A DNA stretch of 64,000 bases from Chitinophaga sp. sic0106. GTDB lineage: Bacteria > Bacteroidota > Bacteroidia > Chitinophagales > Chitinophagaceae. The notes below the pieces were generated by a model. That model was not told where the DNA came from, made no database searches, and saw only the letters and a list, made by a program, of their open reading frames with translations. Shown here piece after piece: positions 1 to 6,688 of this stretch (its first letter is position 1; every line of letters starts with the position of its first letter). The position numbers were made by a program, and so were the translations under genes. Where the stretch lies: positions 1 to 64,000 of the forward strand of contig NZ_JAHUWJ010000025.1 in the NCBI RefSeq assembly GCF_019219075.1, written 5' to 3'.

Positions 1-126
1 AAAGGCGCATGGCTATGGAAGTCAGGGATCTGGCAATTGCTCAAATCGTTGTCTTATGTGGCGGAAATCCTGATATTTACTTCAAAACATAAAGAAATGG
101 TCGGAATTTCTTCCGACCATGACTAA
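1..126 (+). CDS. C-terminal end of an unrecognised protein (partial)
   Basis: Frame 1 is open from the left edge to a TAA at 124-126 and encodes 41 residues ending in ISSDHD. The stretch contains a hydrophobic/aromatic segment (WKSGIWQLL...SYVAEILIF) and no motif I can assign. Its stop overlaps the next ATG by 8 bases (ATGACTAA), which suggests translational coupling with the deacetylase and possibly a shared polysaccharide-related operon. That it is a real gene end is inferred from the open frame and the overlap. Confidence 0.5.
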   Translation, partial: KGAWLWKSGIWQLLKSLSYVAEILIFTSKHKEMVGISSDHD

Positions 127-754
127 GGTAAGGGCTACTTTTTTTGTCACTGCATATTGGGCGCAGCATTTCCCGGAACTGATCCGCAGGATAGCTGCTA
201 ACCATGAAATCGCTTCCCATGCTTATTACCACAGCTCTTTTGCAGAGGAAGACCTGGAAGGTTCCAGGCTTGCCCTGCAGGAAATCAGCGGTAGCGTAGT
301 TACCGGATTTCGTATGCCGCGACTACGACCTGTGAGTCAGGACGCCCTCCTGAAGGCGGGTTACGACTATGATTCCTCTGTGAATCCTACCTGGCTGCCA
401 GGCAGGTATAACAACTGGCATGTTCCCCGTACCGTTTTCCGCAGTAATAAGCTGTGGATCATCCCTTCTTCTGTATCTCCTCTTTTCAGATACCCTATCT
501 TCTGGCTGAGTGTGAAAAATGTGCCTTTGTGGATAACAAGGCATTTCAGCAGGCAGGTGCTGCGTAAAGACCCCTATCTCTCTTTTTATTTCCATCCCTG
601 GGAACTCACGGATCTGTCCGGATACCAACTGCCGGCCTATATCAGGAAAGTGAGTGGAGATAAGATGTGCGCTAAGCTGGAAGGATTCCTGTCATTTCTC
701 CAATCCCGTGGTGAATTTTGCACCCATGCTGATCTGCTCGCACAGGTAAAATAA
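119..754 (+). CDS. Polysaccharide deacetylase (NodB-like), lacking its N-terminal motif
   Basis: The 211-residue product resembles the NodB/carbohydrate esterase 4 deacetylases next to exopolysaccharide genes, which remove N- or O-acetyl groups from sugars. Visible are the beta strand VRATFFVTA, the metal-binding H-x3-H (SHAYYH), GFRMPRLRP, the YDSSVNP segment and the C-terminal FYFHPWEL motif. The first NodB motif, TFDxEDF-like with the catalytic base and a metal-binding Asp, normally about 40 residues before ATFFV, is missing. An in-frame stop lies at 71-73, so no longer start can restore it, and the upstream frame does not resemble it. The protein may be inactive or a remnant, though the 8-base overlap with the preceding gene looks like an orderly operon junction. 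A frameshift or assembly error further upstream is the alternative. Confidence 0.7.
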   Translation: MTKVRATFFVTAYWAQHFPELIRRIAANHEIASHAYYHSSFAEEDLEGSRLALQEISGSVVTGFRMPRLRPVSQDALLKAGYDYDSSVNPTWLPGRYNNWHVPRTVFRSNKLWIIPSSVSPLFRYPIFWLSVKNVPLWITRHFSRQVLRKDPYLSFYFHPWELTDLSGYQLPAYIRKVSGDKMCAKLEGFLSFLQSRGEFCTHADLLAQVK

Positions 755-1030
755 AATTTAACATTTTTTTTGTCTGACATTCAACAACCTGAATGTCAAA
801 ACTGTTATTGACTTAAGTTGCTGATTTTATGGAAGCAACGAGTCGGGGCTTTTTGACATTTAAAACCATGCGTGAATGCTTATAGCATTCATTTTCAATA
901 AGTAATAAGAGCCCCTGCTATAAGATCCTGTGAAGAGAGCGATGCGGCAGACATCCTGATTTATTCCTACCTGAAATACTATTTCCATCGTCAATCAGCA
1001 TGTCATTCATTTTAAATTAAAAATTAGACC

Positions 1031-1627
1031 ATGAAAAAAATTCGTCTCTTAACCCTGGTATTATTGACCCTGATGTTCGGCACGGCAAAGGCACAGATCC
1101 AAAAAGGAAATATCATGGTTGGCTCCAGTATTACGGATCTGGGTTTTCTGTTTCAGGACAACAGTACAGTATTTCAATTTAATTTAAACCCTAAAATAGG
1201 CTGGTTCATCAAGGATGGGCTGGCTGTGGGTGGATATGTGGACTTCGGTTTACGTACCCAGAAAGATAACGGCTCCGATGTTACCTACGGAATTGGCGGT
1301 TTCGCAAGGTATTATATCGAGGATAAGAATGTACGTAAGCTGGAATTCAGCAAACGTACCAGATTCTTTCTGGAAGCAAACGCTGGTTTAGCGGGTCTTA
1401 ATCCTGCAAATGGTGCATCTACAAACGGTTTGAATCTGGGTCTGTCTCCTGGTTTATCCTATTTTATTACACCAAACATCGGTTTGGATGCGGCCCTGAA
1501 CTGGAATATCACTGTGGGTGGTGGTAATAGTACTACTGCTAACAGACTTGGTATCAGCCTGGGTTTCCAGATTTTCCTGCCTACTGCTAAAGCAAAGCAG
1601 ATTTACAAGGAAGAGATGGGTAAATAA
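1031..1627 (+). CDS. Outer-membrane beta-barrel protein (porin/OmpW-like)
   Basis: A 198-residue protein with a clear signal peptide (MKKIRLLTLVLLTLMFGTAKA, cleavage before QIQKG) and alternating strand patterns typical of small eight-stranded barrels (GSSITDLGF, GWFIKDGLAVGGYVDFG, GIGGFARYYI, GLSPGLSYFITPNIGLDAALNW, GISLGFQIF). Such proteins are common in Bacteroidota, with unknown or structural functions. The gene stands alone, with about 275 bp of non-coding DNA before it and the micropeptide array after it. Specific substrate or role cannot be read from the sequence. Confidence 0.75.
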   Translation: MKKIRLLTLVLLTLMFGTAKAQIQKGNIMVGSSITDLGFLFQDNSTVFQFNLNPKIGWFIKDGLAVGGYVDFGLRTQKDNGSDVTYGIGGFARYYIEDKNVRKLEFSKRTRFFLEANAGLAGLNPANGASTNGLNLGLSPGLSYFITPNIGLDAALNWNITVGGGNSTTANRLGISLGFQIFLPTAKAKQIYKEEMGK

Positions 1628-1711
1628 GCAGTTGTTTAGTCTGTTATATGAGAATGGTCCTGAAGATTTCTTCAGGACCATTTTCATTTAGGAATCCTTA
1701 TTACTGGCTGA

Positions 1712-1787
1712 ATGAACAGAATGAACGACACATTGAATAAATGAACATACTGAACGGAAGCAAATTAAACGGAAGCCTTTATTTTAG
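1712..1787 (+). promoter_or_regulatory. Direct-repeat operator and putative promoter of micropeptide unit 1
   Basis: ATGAAC begins at 1712, 1721 and 1741 and CTGAAC at 1750, giving two pairs of 9-bp-spaced direct repeats. TATTTTAG at 1780-1787 resembles the Bacteroidota -7 element TAnnTTTG and begins exactly 30 bp after the start of the last repeat. The same arrangement, with the same 30-bp distance, precedes micropeptide unit 2. I infer an activator-type operator and a start site near 1794. Confidence 0.6.
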
Positions 1788-1814
1788 CGATCTGTCCTGC
1801 ATCAGGCGGGGTGG

Positions 1815-1847
1815 TTGGGATTGCTGAAAACCAAGAATAGAGTAGGC
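1815..1847 (+). promoter_or_regulatory. Pseudoknot RNA motif A upstream of micropeptide 1
   Basis: P1 is TTGG (1815-1818) with CCAA (1831-1834). Loop 1 is GATT, P2 is GCT (1823-1825) with GGC (1845-1847, one G-U), loop 2 is GAAAA and loop 3 ends in AGAGTA. The four copies share this H-type layout while their P1 stems covary. A small hairpin, CCTG (1796-1799) with CAGG (1803-1806), lies just 5'. The motif ends 22 nt before the ATG at 1870. Confidence 0.7.
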
Positions 1848-1869
1848 GGAATAGATAAAAACTGTTGCT

Positions 1870-1932
1870 ATGCTGAATACTATTTTTATGGCACTGGTAA
1901 AGTTCCTGAACACTGTTACTGGTGCACTGTAA
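1870..1932 (+). CDS. Micropeptide 1 of the pseudoknot-linked array (20 aa)
   Basis: An ATG-TAA frame of 20 codons encodes a hydrophobic peptide with the order MLNTIF-MALVKFLNTV-TGAL. It shares with its three paralogues an N-terminal L-N-[TQ] element, an L/V-rich centre with one Lys and a small C-terminal Gly/Ala-Leu end. It is the most divergent copy. The frame is supported by its fixed position 22 nt after a conserved RNA motif and by the parallel frames downstream; length alone would not be evidence. Function is unknown. A membrane-active or membrane-inserted helix is the simplest physical expectation. Confidence 0.55.
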   Translation: MLNTIFMALVKFLNTVTGAL

Positions 1933-1975
1933 TTTGCTGCAGGTAGCTCACGTAAGCGGCTACCGGTCCTTAAAC

Positions 1976-2009
1976 CGGGGATTGCCGAAAACCCGCATAA
2001 AGAGTAGGC
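1976..2009 (+). promoter_or_regulatory. Pseudoknot RNA motif B upstream of micropeptide 2
   Basis: P1 is CGGG (1976-1979) with CCCG (1992-1995). Loop 1 is GATT, P2 is GCC (1984-1986) with GGC (2007-2009), loop 2 is GAAAA and loop 3 ends in AGAGTA. A hairpin GGTAGC (1942-1947) with GCTACC (1959-1964) lies between the previous stop codon and the motif. The motif ends 21 nt before the ATG at 2031. Confidence 0.7.
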
Positions 2010-2030
2010 TGACGCAAAATTATTAACACA

Positions 2031-2105
2031 ATGATTGTTGATGCATTAAACACCTTTTTGACAGGTCTGGTGGCACTGCTGGTAAAGGCGCTGGGAGGCT
2101 TATAA
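2031..2105 (+). CDS. Micropeptide 2 of the pseudoknot-linked array (24 aa)
   Basis: A frame of 24 codons encodes a Leu-rich peptide beginning MIVDALNTFL, with a central GLVALLVKALGGL end. It aligns with micropeptides 3 and 4 through LN-x-x-L, LVALL, the single Lys and the terminal LGGL. The predicted shape is one short amphipathic or hydrophobic helix with no signal-peptide cleavage site. It lies in the same unit as micropeptides 1 and 3; only 8 nt separate its stop from the next pseudoknot. Confidence 0.65.
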   Translation: MIVDALNTFLTGLVALLVKALGGL

Positions 2106-2113
2106 TCCTGCGC

Positions 2114-2146
2114 CGGGGGTAGCTGAAAACCCGCAATAGAGTAGGC
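2114..2146 (+). promoter_or_regulatory. Pseudoknot RNA motif C upstream of micropeptide 3
   Basis: P1 is CGGG (2114-2117) with CCCG (2130-2133). Loop 1 is GGTA, P2 is GCT (2122-2124) with GGC (2144-2146), loop 2 is GAAAA and loop 3 is ten bases ending in AGAGTA. The motif starts 8 nt after the stop of micropeptide 2 and ends 25 nt before the ATG at 2172. Confidence 0.7.
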
Positions 2147-2171
2147 GTTTAACTCTGAAATTACCAACATT

Positions 2172-2240
2172 ATGGCCACATTAAATCAATTGTTGCAACA
2201 GTTGGTTGCACTCCTGAAAGCATTACTGGGAGGTCTGTAG
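2172..2240 (+). CDS. Micropeptide 3 of the pseudoknot-linked array (22 aa)
   Basis: A frame of 22 codons starts MATLNQLLQQ and continues LVALLKALLGGL. Leu/Val/Ala make up more than half the peptide, with two Gln clusters and one Lys giving an amphipathic helix pattern. It is the clearest representative of the family and nearly matches micropeptide 4 in its first half (LNQLL). It is the last gene of unit 1; the terminator at 2303-2333 follows after about 60 nt. Confidence 0.65.
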   Translation: MATLNQLLQQLVALLKALLGGL

Positions 2241-2302
2241 TAAACAGCTCCGTGAGGCAGGGACCTAAAGGTGCATAAAATTCCCTTCCTTGTATTATTA
2301 GG

Positions 2303-2333
2303 CCGCTGCGTTCCGTACGCAGCGGTTTTTTTT
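2303..2333 (+). terminator. Rho-independent terminator of micropeptide unit 1
   Basis: CCGCTGCGT (2303-2311) pairs with ACGCAGCGG (2317-2325) across a 5-nt loop and is followed by eight T. It closes the transcription unit that holds micropeptides 1-3. Confidence 0.85.
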
Positions 2334-2403
2334 ATTAGGATTACTGATGGAGATGATTTTTGGGGAGAGAGGAGAGTCTGCTAAAATCCTTACTGGCAGG
2401 GGA

Positions 2404-2477
2404 ATGAATGAAATGAACAACTGTTGGTAAATGAATAAAATGAACGTATGTCGGGTGGAAATATGCGGTTATTTTCG
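2404..2477 (+). promoter_or_regulatory. Direct-repeat operator and putative promoter of micropeptide unit 2
   Basis: ATGAAT begins at 2404 and 2431, ATGAAC at 2413 and 2440: two pairs of 9-bp-spaced direct repeats. TATTTTCG at 2470-2477 begins 30 bp after the start of the last repeat, as in unit 1. Outside these elements the flanks of the two units differ, so the shared parts are likely functional. Confidence 0.6.
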
Positions 2478-2500
2478 GGGCCTGATAAAAAAGTTATCAG

Positions 2501-2536
2501 CTGGGGTAGCCGAAAACCAGGGGAATCAGAGTAGGC
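2501..2536 (+). promoter_or_regulatory. Pseudoknot RNA motif D upstream of micropeptide 4
   Basis: P1 is CTGG (2501-2504) with CCAG (2517-2520). Loop 1 is GGTA, P2 is GCC (2509-2511) with GGC (2534-2536), loop 2 is GAAAA and loop 3 is 13 bases ending in AGAGTA. A hairpin CTGATAA (2482-2488) with TTATCAG (2494-2500) abuts it 5'. The motif ends 24 nt before the ATG at 2561. Confidence 0.7.
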
Positions 2537-2560
2537 GTTTACCTATTAAAACCTTAAACG

Positions 2561-2647
2561 ATGGATTTACTGAATCAACTGCTGGCACTGATCTTAGGAT
2601 TAGTAAAATCATTACTGGGCGGTATCGGTGGTGGCTTACCTCTGTAA
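2561..2647 (+). CDS. Micropeptide 4 of the pseudoknot-linked array (28 aa)
   Basis: A frame of 28 codons starts MDLLNQLLALILGLVKSLLGG and ends in a Gly-rich tail (IGGGLPL). It shares LNQLL, the central Leu/Val run with one Lys and LLGG with micropeptides 2 and 3. It is alone in its own unit, with its own operator, pseudoknot and terminator. The independent second unit argues that the RNA-peptide pairing is selected rather than a by-product of one tandem duplication. Confidence 0.65.
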   Translation: MDLLNQLLALILGLVKSLLGGIGGGLPL

Positions 2648-2684
2648 GAGGAGCTACGGGCTGATTTTGCTCTGGTTATTCCAC

Positions 2685-2718
2685 GAGGCTGCTCCGGGAG
2701 GGCAGCCTCTTCTTTTTT
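2685..2718 (+). terminator. Rho-independent terminator of micropeptide unit 2
   Basis: GAGGCTGC (2685-2692) pairs perfectly with GCAGCCTC (2702-2709), followed by TTCTTTTTT. It ends the unit about 40 nt after the stop of micropeptide 4. Confidence 0.85.
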
Positions 2719-3202
2719 ACCTAGGGGCAAGATATGGCAAAGGGTGCCCGTTTGAGTGTGTAGTAAACTGTGCAAGGGTGGATTTGGAGATGACGATGCC
2801 ATCGTTTTAAGATCCCTTAAAGCGTAGGAGAACGCCTGGAGCTGAGGGGAATAGCCGTGGCAGGACCCGTTACGTTTCTTCTCTTCATGAGCGCCCACTA
2901 ATTTATCTGCGGGAAGATTTGCTGACTCCGTTAACTGCATTGGCGGTGCAGTGGCATCTGAATCGGTTGCGAAGTAGATTTTCATCCTTCTGGCAAAAAA
3001 GTTGAAAATTTTTTTTGGTTTTCTGAGGGAGGTTTCCCTATATTTGTCAAAACCAGCATGTTAACAAAAACTAAGGCCTAAGCATCACAAAATGAATGCA
3101 TTCTACAAGGCTCAGGCATGCTAAAAGGCCCTATAACCCCACCTGCTGTGCCAGCAAAGCATGTCTTTTGATGGTCATCTTATATTTTTTTCCGGAGAAT
3201 TA
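2719..3202 (+). other. Non-coding stretch before the ribosomal protein cluster
   Basis: I see no supportable gene here. A minus-strand open frame exists but runs back through the terminator and micropeptide 4. A first promoter-like pair for the S10 operon is visible: TTTG at 3014-3017 and TATATTTG at 3039-3046, 21 bp apart. Confidence 0.5.
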
Positions 3203-3233
3203 TTTGCCAAATAAAAAGAAAGGGTTACCTTTG
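3203..3233 (+). promoter_or_regulatory. Promoter of the S10 ribosomal protein operon
   Basis: TTTG (3203-3206), a 19-bp spacer and TACCTTTG (3226-3233) match the Bacteroidota housekeeping consensus (TTTG, about 19 bp, TAnnTTTG). Transcription should start near 3240, leaving a leader of about 40 nt before rpsJ. Confidence 0.75.
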
Positions 3234-3279
3234 CCCTCCCAAATTGTAAAGGGAAAAAACAAAGAGAAGTTCATTGCAT

Positions 3280-3585
3280 ATGTCTCAGAGAATAAGAATC
3301 AAGCTGAAGTCCTACGATCATAACCTGGTAGATAAGTCTGCTGAGAAGATCGTTAAAACCGTGCGTAACACGGGCGCCGTGGTAACAGGTCCAATTCCTT
3401 TACCAACAGAGAAGAAAATTTTTACAGTGCTGCGTAGCCCGCACGTAAACAAGAAAGCGCGCGAGCAGTTCCAGTTGTGTACTCACAAACGTTTACTGGA
3501 CATTTACACTTCTTCCTCAAGAACTGTAGATGCGCTCAGCAAACTGGATTTACCTTCCGGTGTAGAAGTTGAAATTAAAGCATAG
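3280..3585 (+). CDS. rpsJ: 30S ribosomal protein S10
   Basis: The 101-residue protein ([15 protein letters not shown]...) is S10, a component of the 30S head and, in other bacteria, the NusE antitermination factor. The long loop with [23 protein letters not shown] is typical. I chose the ATG at 3280 over the in-frame ATG two codons upstream because the family begins at (M)SQRIRIKLK. It is the first gene of the cluster: rpsL, rpsG and fusA, often just upstream in other phyla, are absent. Confidence 0.97.
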   Translation: MSQRIRIKLKSYDHNLVDKSAEKIVKTVRNTGAVVTGPIPLPTEKKIFTVLRSPHVNKKAREQFQLCTHKRLLDIYTSSSRTVDALSKLDLPSGVEVEIKA

Positions 3586-3594
3586 GACAACAGC

Positions 3595-3755
3595 AAGGCT
3601 GGGCAAAAGGCCCGCCTTTAATTGATTTATGGTTACTCTCTGGTTGCCAGTGAGTAACAATTTTAACAAATATAACATAGGTCGCGCCTTCTGGGCGGCC
3701 GCCCAATAAATGTATTTAAACCGCCCATCCTGGGGATAGCTAGAAATCCCCCAGG
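3595..3755 (+). promoter_or_regulatory. Structured rpsJ-rplC spacer (candidate r-protein leader)
   Basis: The 193-bp spacer holds at least three hairpins. A terminator-like one has AAGGC-T-GGGC (3595-3604) with GCCCGCCTT (3610-3618), followed by an AT-rich tail. The second is GTTACTC (3632-3638) with GAGTAAC (3652-3658) and an inner CTGG/CCAG. The third is CCTGGGGAT (3729-3737) with ATCCCCCAGG (3746-3755), one bulged C. Position before rplC-rplD suggests autogenous control, perhaps by L4, but this is inference. Confidence 0.5.
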
Positions 3756-3778
3756 CGCTGGGTAAAATCATATAAAAA

Positions 3779-4396
3779 ATGAAAGGTCTTATTGGTAAAA
3801 AGATTGGCATGACCAGTATCTTCGAAGCCAATGGTAAGCAGACTGCCTGCACCATTATCGAAGCTGGTCCCAACGTTGTAACACAGGTAAAAAGCCTGGA
3901 ATCAGACGGTTACAATGCAATTCAGGTTTCTTTCGGAGAAAAGAAAGAAAAGCACACCACAAAAGCAGAATTGAATCACTTCGCGAAAGCAAGCACCTCC
4001 CCTAAACGTTTCGTAAAAGAATTCCGTAACCCGGACGTACAGAAAGCCCTTGGTGAATCTCTCACCTGTGAAATCTTCACAGAAGGTGAAATGATTGACG
4101 TTGTGGGTACCTCTAAAGGTAAAGGTTTCCAGGGTGTTGTTAAACGCCACGGATTTAGCGGTGTGGGTGAAGCTACCCACGGTCAGCACGACAGATCCAG
4201 AGCTCCTGGTTCCGTTGGTGGATCATCTTATCCTTCCCGCGTTTTCAAGGGTATGAGAATGGCAGGTCAGACAGGTAACGAAAGAGTGAAAGTGAAAGGC
4301 CTGAAGATTCTGAAAATATTCCCTGAAAAGAATTATATCCTGGTAAGTGGTTCCGTTCCCGGCCACAATGGTTCAATCGTTTTAATCCAGAAGTAA
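3779..4396 (+). CDS. rplC: 50S ribosomal protein L3
   Basis: The 205-residue protein starts [15 protein letters not shown] and carries the L3 signature around [13 protein letters not shown] and the long extension with [14 protein letters not shown] that reaches toward the peptidyl transferase centre. L3 is an early 23S rRNA assembly protein. It follows the structured spacer and is separated from rplD by a single base, so the two are probably translationally coupled. Confidence 0.98.
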   Translation: MKGLIGKKIGMTSIFEANGKQTACTIIEAGPNVVTQVKSLESDGYNAIQVSFGEKKEKHTTKAELNHFAKASTSPKRFVKEFRNPDVQKALGESLTCEIFTEGEMIDVVGTSKGKGFQGVVKRHGFSGVGEATHGQHDRSRAPGSVGGSSYPSRVFKGMRMAGQTGNERVKVKGLKILKIFPEKNYILVSGSVPGHNGSIVLIQK

Positions 4397-4397
4397 C

Positions 4398-5036
4398 ATG
4401 AAGATCGATATCTTAAATATACAAGGTAAGCAAACAGGAAGATCTATCGACCTGCCGGAGGAGATTTTTGGTGTTGAACCCAACAACCACGTAATCTACC
4501 TGGCGGTTAAGCAATACCTGGCTGCACAGCGTCAGGGTACTCACAAGGTGAAAACCCGTGCTGAAGTAAAAGGTGCTTCCCGCAAACTGCACAAACAAAA
4601 AGGTACTGGTGGTGCCCGTAAAGGTAACATCCGTAACCCTCTCTACAAAGGTGGTGGTACCATCTTCGGACCAAAACCTCACTCCTGGGCTATTAAACTG
4701 AACAGAAAAGTGAAAGATCTCGCTAAGATCTCCGCCCTGTCAGTGAAAGCTAAAGAGAACAGCATCATCATTGTTGAGGACCTCGCTATCGAGACACCAA
4801 AAACAAAACAATTCGTTGGTATCTTAAAGAACCTGAACATCAACGTTGACGGTAAGAAAACTATGTTTATTACCCCTGAGTACAACGAAAGTGTTTACCT
4901 GTCTTTAAGAAACATCCCTACTGTGGACGGTGCAATGCTGAGCGATATCAATACTTATGATATCATGAACAGCAACTACCTGGTATTCACAGAAAGCGCT
5001 GCAAAAATCTTCACTGAAGAGCCAGTTGAAGCGTAA
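4398..5036 (+). CDS. rplD: 50S ribosomal protein L4
   Basis: This 212-residue protein has the L4 layout: an N-terminal globular part, a basic Gly-rich loop at about residues 50-95 (QRQGTHKVKTR..., KQKGTGGARKGNIRNP) that lines the exit tunnel, and the C-terminal Rossmann-like half. In Enterobacteria L4 also represses its own operon through the S10 leader. No equivalent is proven here, but the structured spacer before rplC is a candidate target. Confidence 0.98.
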   Translation: MKIDILNIQGKQTGRSIDLPEEIFGVEPNNHVIYLAVKQYLAAQRQGTHKVKTRAEVKGASRKLHKQKGTGGARKGNIRNPLYKGGGTIFGPKPHSWAIKLNRKVKDLAKISALSVKAKENSIIIVEDLAIETPKTKQFVGILKNLNINVDGKKTMFITPEYNESVYLSLRNIPTVDGAMLSDINTYDIMNSNYLVFTESAAKIFTEEPVEA

Positions 5037-5088
5037 GCGGTTGTAAACCAATTAAATAACACAGCTGTAAAGCTATAAGCTATAAAAG

Positions 5089-5388
5089 ATGAGACCATCA
5101 GACGTTTTAATCAAACCGGTAGTAACCGAAAAGGTGAATAAGGCGACCGATAAATTTAACCGCTACTACTTCATCGTTGACAAAAAAGCCAACAAACTGG
5201 AGATCAAAAAAGCAGTGGAAGATTTTTACGGGGTGAGTGTTGCAGATGTAAACACTGCAGTGATGCCTGGTAAAGCTAAATTCCGCTTTACTAAAGCCGG
5301 TTTCATTTCTGGTAAAAAACCGTCTTACAAAAAGGCGATTATTACCCTCGCAGAAGGCGAAACTATAGATCTGTATGCTAACATGTAG
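5089..5388 (+). CDS. rplW: 50S ribosomal protein L23
   Basis: The 99-residue protein starts MRPSDVLIKPVVTEK, the typical L23 opening, followed by the NRYYFIVDKKANKLEIKKAVEDFYGV core. L23 sits at the tunnel exit and docks trigger factor and SRP. Length is normal. The gene lies between rplD and rplB in the standard order. Confidence 0.97.
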   Translation: MRPSDVLIKPVVTEKVNKATDKFNRYYFIVDKKANKLEIKKAVEDFYGVSVADVNTAVMPGKAKFRFTKAGFISGKKPSYKKAIITLAEGETIDLYANM

Positions 5389-5475
5389 TGCCTTTCCGGC
5401 CCAATAAGCCGGGATGTGGATGTATATGCAGATCACTAATTATAATTAATTAACAATTAATTTTTTCTGAAAGTA

Positions 5476-6309
5476 ATGGCACTGAAGAAATTTAAACCAA
5501 TGACAGCGGGTACCCGTTGGAAAATCGGTAACGCTTACGCGGAACTGACTACGGATACTCCGGAAAAAAGCCTCCTCGAGCCTGCTAAGAGAAGCGGCGG
5601 TAGAAACGCTCAGGGTAGGATGTCAATGCGCTATATCGGTGGCGGTCACAAAAAACAGTACCGTGTAATCGACTTTAAGCGTGACAAACAAAATATTCCT
5701 GCTACAGTTAAAACCATCGAGTACGATCCAAACCGTAGCGCATTCATCGCGCTGGTTTCCTACGCAGATGGTGAAAAACGTTACATCATCGCTCCTCAGG
5801 GTCTGCAGGTTGGTGGTACCGTTATCAGCGGTGCTGAAGTTGCACCTGAAGTAGGTAACGCACTGTTGCTGAAAAATATGCCTCTGGGTACTGTTGTTCA
5901 CAACATCGAACTGCAGCCTGGTAAAGGTGGTGCAATCGCCAGATCTGCTGGTGCTTACGCACAACTGAGCAACAAGGAAGAAAAATATGCAGTACTGAAA
6001 ATGCCTTCTGGTGAGCTCCGTAAAGTGCTCAACACCTGTATGGCTACTGTAGGTACCGTTTCTAACTCCGATCACGCCCTGCAATCTATCGGTAAAGCAG
6101 GTGCTAACCGTTGGAGAGGTATCCGCCCTCGTAACCGAGGCGTTGCGATGAACCCAGTGGATCACCCAATGGGTGGTGGTGAAGGTAAATCTTCAGGTGG
6201 TCACCCTAGATCCAGAACAGGTAAATATGCGAAAGGTCTGAAAACCAGAAAACCGCATAAGAGCTCTGATAAACTGATCATCAGCAGAAAGAACGGTAAA
6301 AAATTATAA
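5476..6309 (+). CDS. rplB: 50S ribosomal protein L2
   Basis: This 277-residue L2 carries the RNA-binding region with [21 protein letters not shown] and the C-terminal [19 protein letters not shown] loop with the conserved His implicated in peptidyl transfer and subunit association. Length matches the family (about 275). A 12-bp perfect inverted repeat (6320-6331 with 6340-6351) separates it from rpsS. Confidence 0.98.
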   Translation: MALKKFKPMTAGTRWKIGNAYAELTTDTPEKSLLEPAKRSGGRNAQGRMSMRYIGGGHKKQYRVIDFKRDKQNIPATVKTIEYDPNRSAFIALVSYADGEKRYIIAPQGLQVGGTVISGAEVAPEVGNALLLKNMPLGTVVHNIELQPGKGGAIARSAGAYAQLSNKEEKYAVLKMPSGELRKVLNTCMATVGTVSNSDHALQSIGKAGANRWRGIRPRNRGVAMNPVDHPMGGGEGKSSGGHPRSRTGKYAKGLKTRKPHKSSDKLIISRKNGKKL

Positions 6310-6319
6310 TATTTCGGAA

Positions 6320-6351
6320 TTCGGATTCCGGCCTTAAAACCGGAATCCGAA
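6320..6351 (+). repeat. Inverted repeat between rplB and rpsS
   Basis: TTCGGATTCCGG (6320-6331) and CCGGAATCCGAA (6340-6351) form a perfect 12-bp stem with an 8-nt loop. No T tract follows, so it is more likely an mRNA stability or processing hairpin than a terminator. Confidence 0.7.
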
Positions 6352-6376
6352 ATTGGAAAATCATAAAAGAAACAAC

Positions 6377-6643
6377 ATGGCTCGTTCCATAAGAAAAGGT
6401 CCTTACGTAGACCAGAAATTGGAGAATAAAGTAGAAAAAATGAACGCAGGCACCAAGCGTACAGTTATCAAAACCTGGAGCCGTCGTTCTACTATCACTC
6501 CTGATTTCGTAGGCCACACCTTCGCAGTACACAATGGCAACAAATTTATTCCTGTTTATGTAACGGAATTCATGGTTGGCCATAAACTGGGCGAATTTGC
6601 TCCTACCCGTAACTTCAGAGGACACGCTAACAAGAAAATGTAA
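6377..6643 (+). CDS. rpsS: 30S ribosomal protein S19
   Basis: An 88-residue protein starting [15 protein letters not shown] with the family core [24 protein letters not shown] and [11 protein letters not shown]19 binds 16S rRNA in the head, next to S13. The ATG at 6377 is chosen over the in-frame ATG at 6353 because the extra eight residues are not part of the family and contain no conserved feature. Confidence 0.97.
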   Translation: MARSIRKGPYVDQKLENKVEKMNAGTKRTVIKTWSRRSTITPDFVGHTFAVHNGNKFIPVYVTEFMVGHKLGEFAPTRNFRGHANKKM

Positions 6644-6688
6644 TTATAGTCTGAGTAATCAGACGCTAAATAATAAAAGAAATTAAAA

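Noticed and set aside
2575-2985. Minus-strand open frame of 136 codons
   Set aside because: It runs through the unit 2 terminator and across micropeptide 4. Its sequence is low in recognisable structure and changes character along its length, so it looks like chance reading.
3729-3763. Apparent fifth pseudoknot before rplC (GGGGATAGCTAGAAATCCCCCAGGC-like)
   Set aside because: It shares GGGG, GCT and AGGC, but GAAAA and AGAGTA are missing and the third loop is nearly absent. A plain hairpin explains it.
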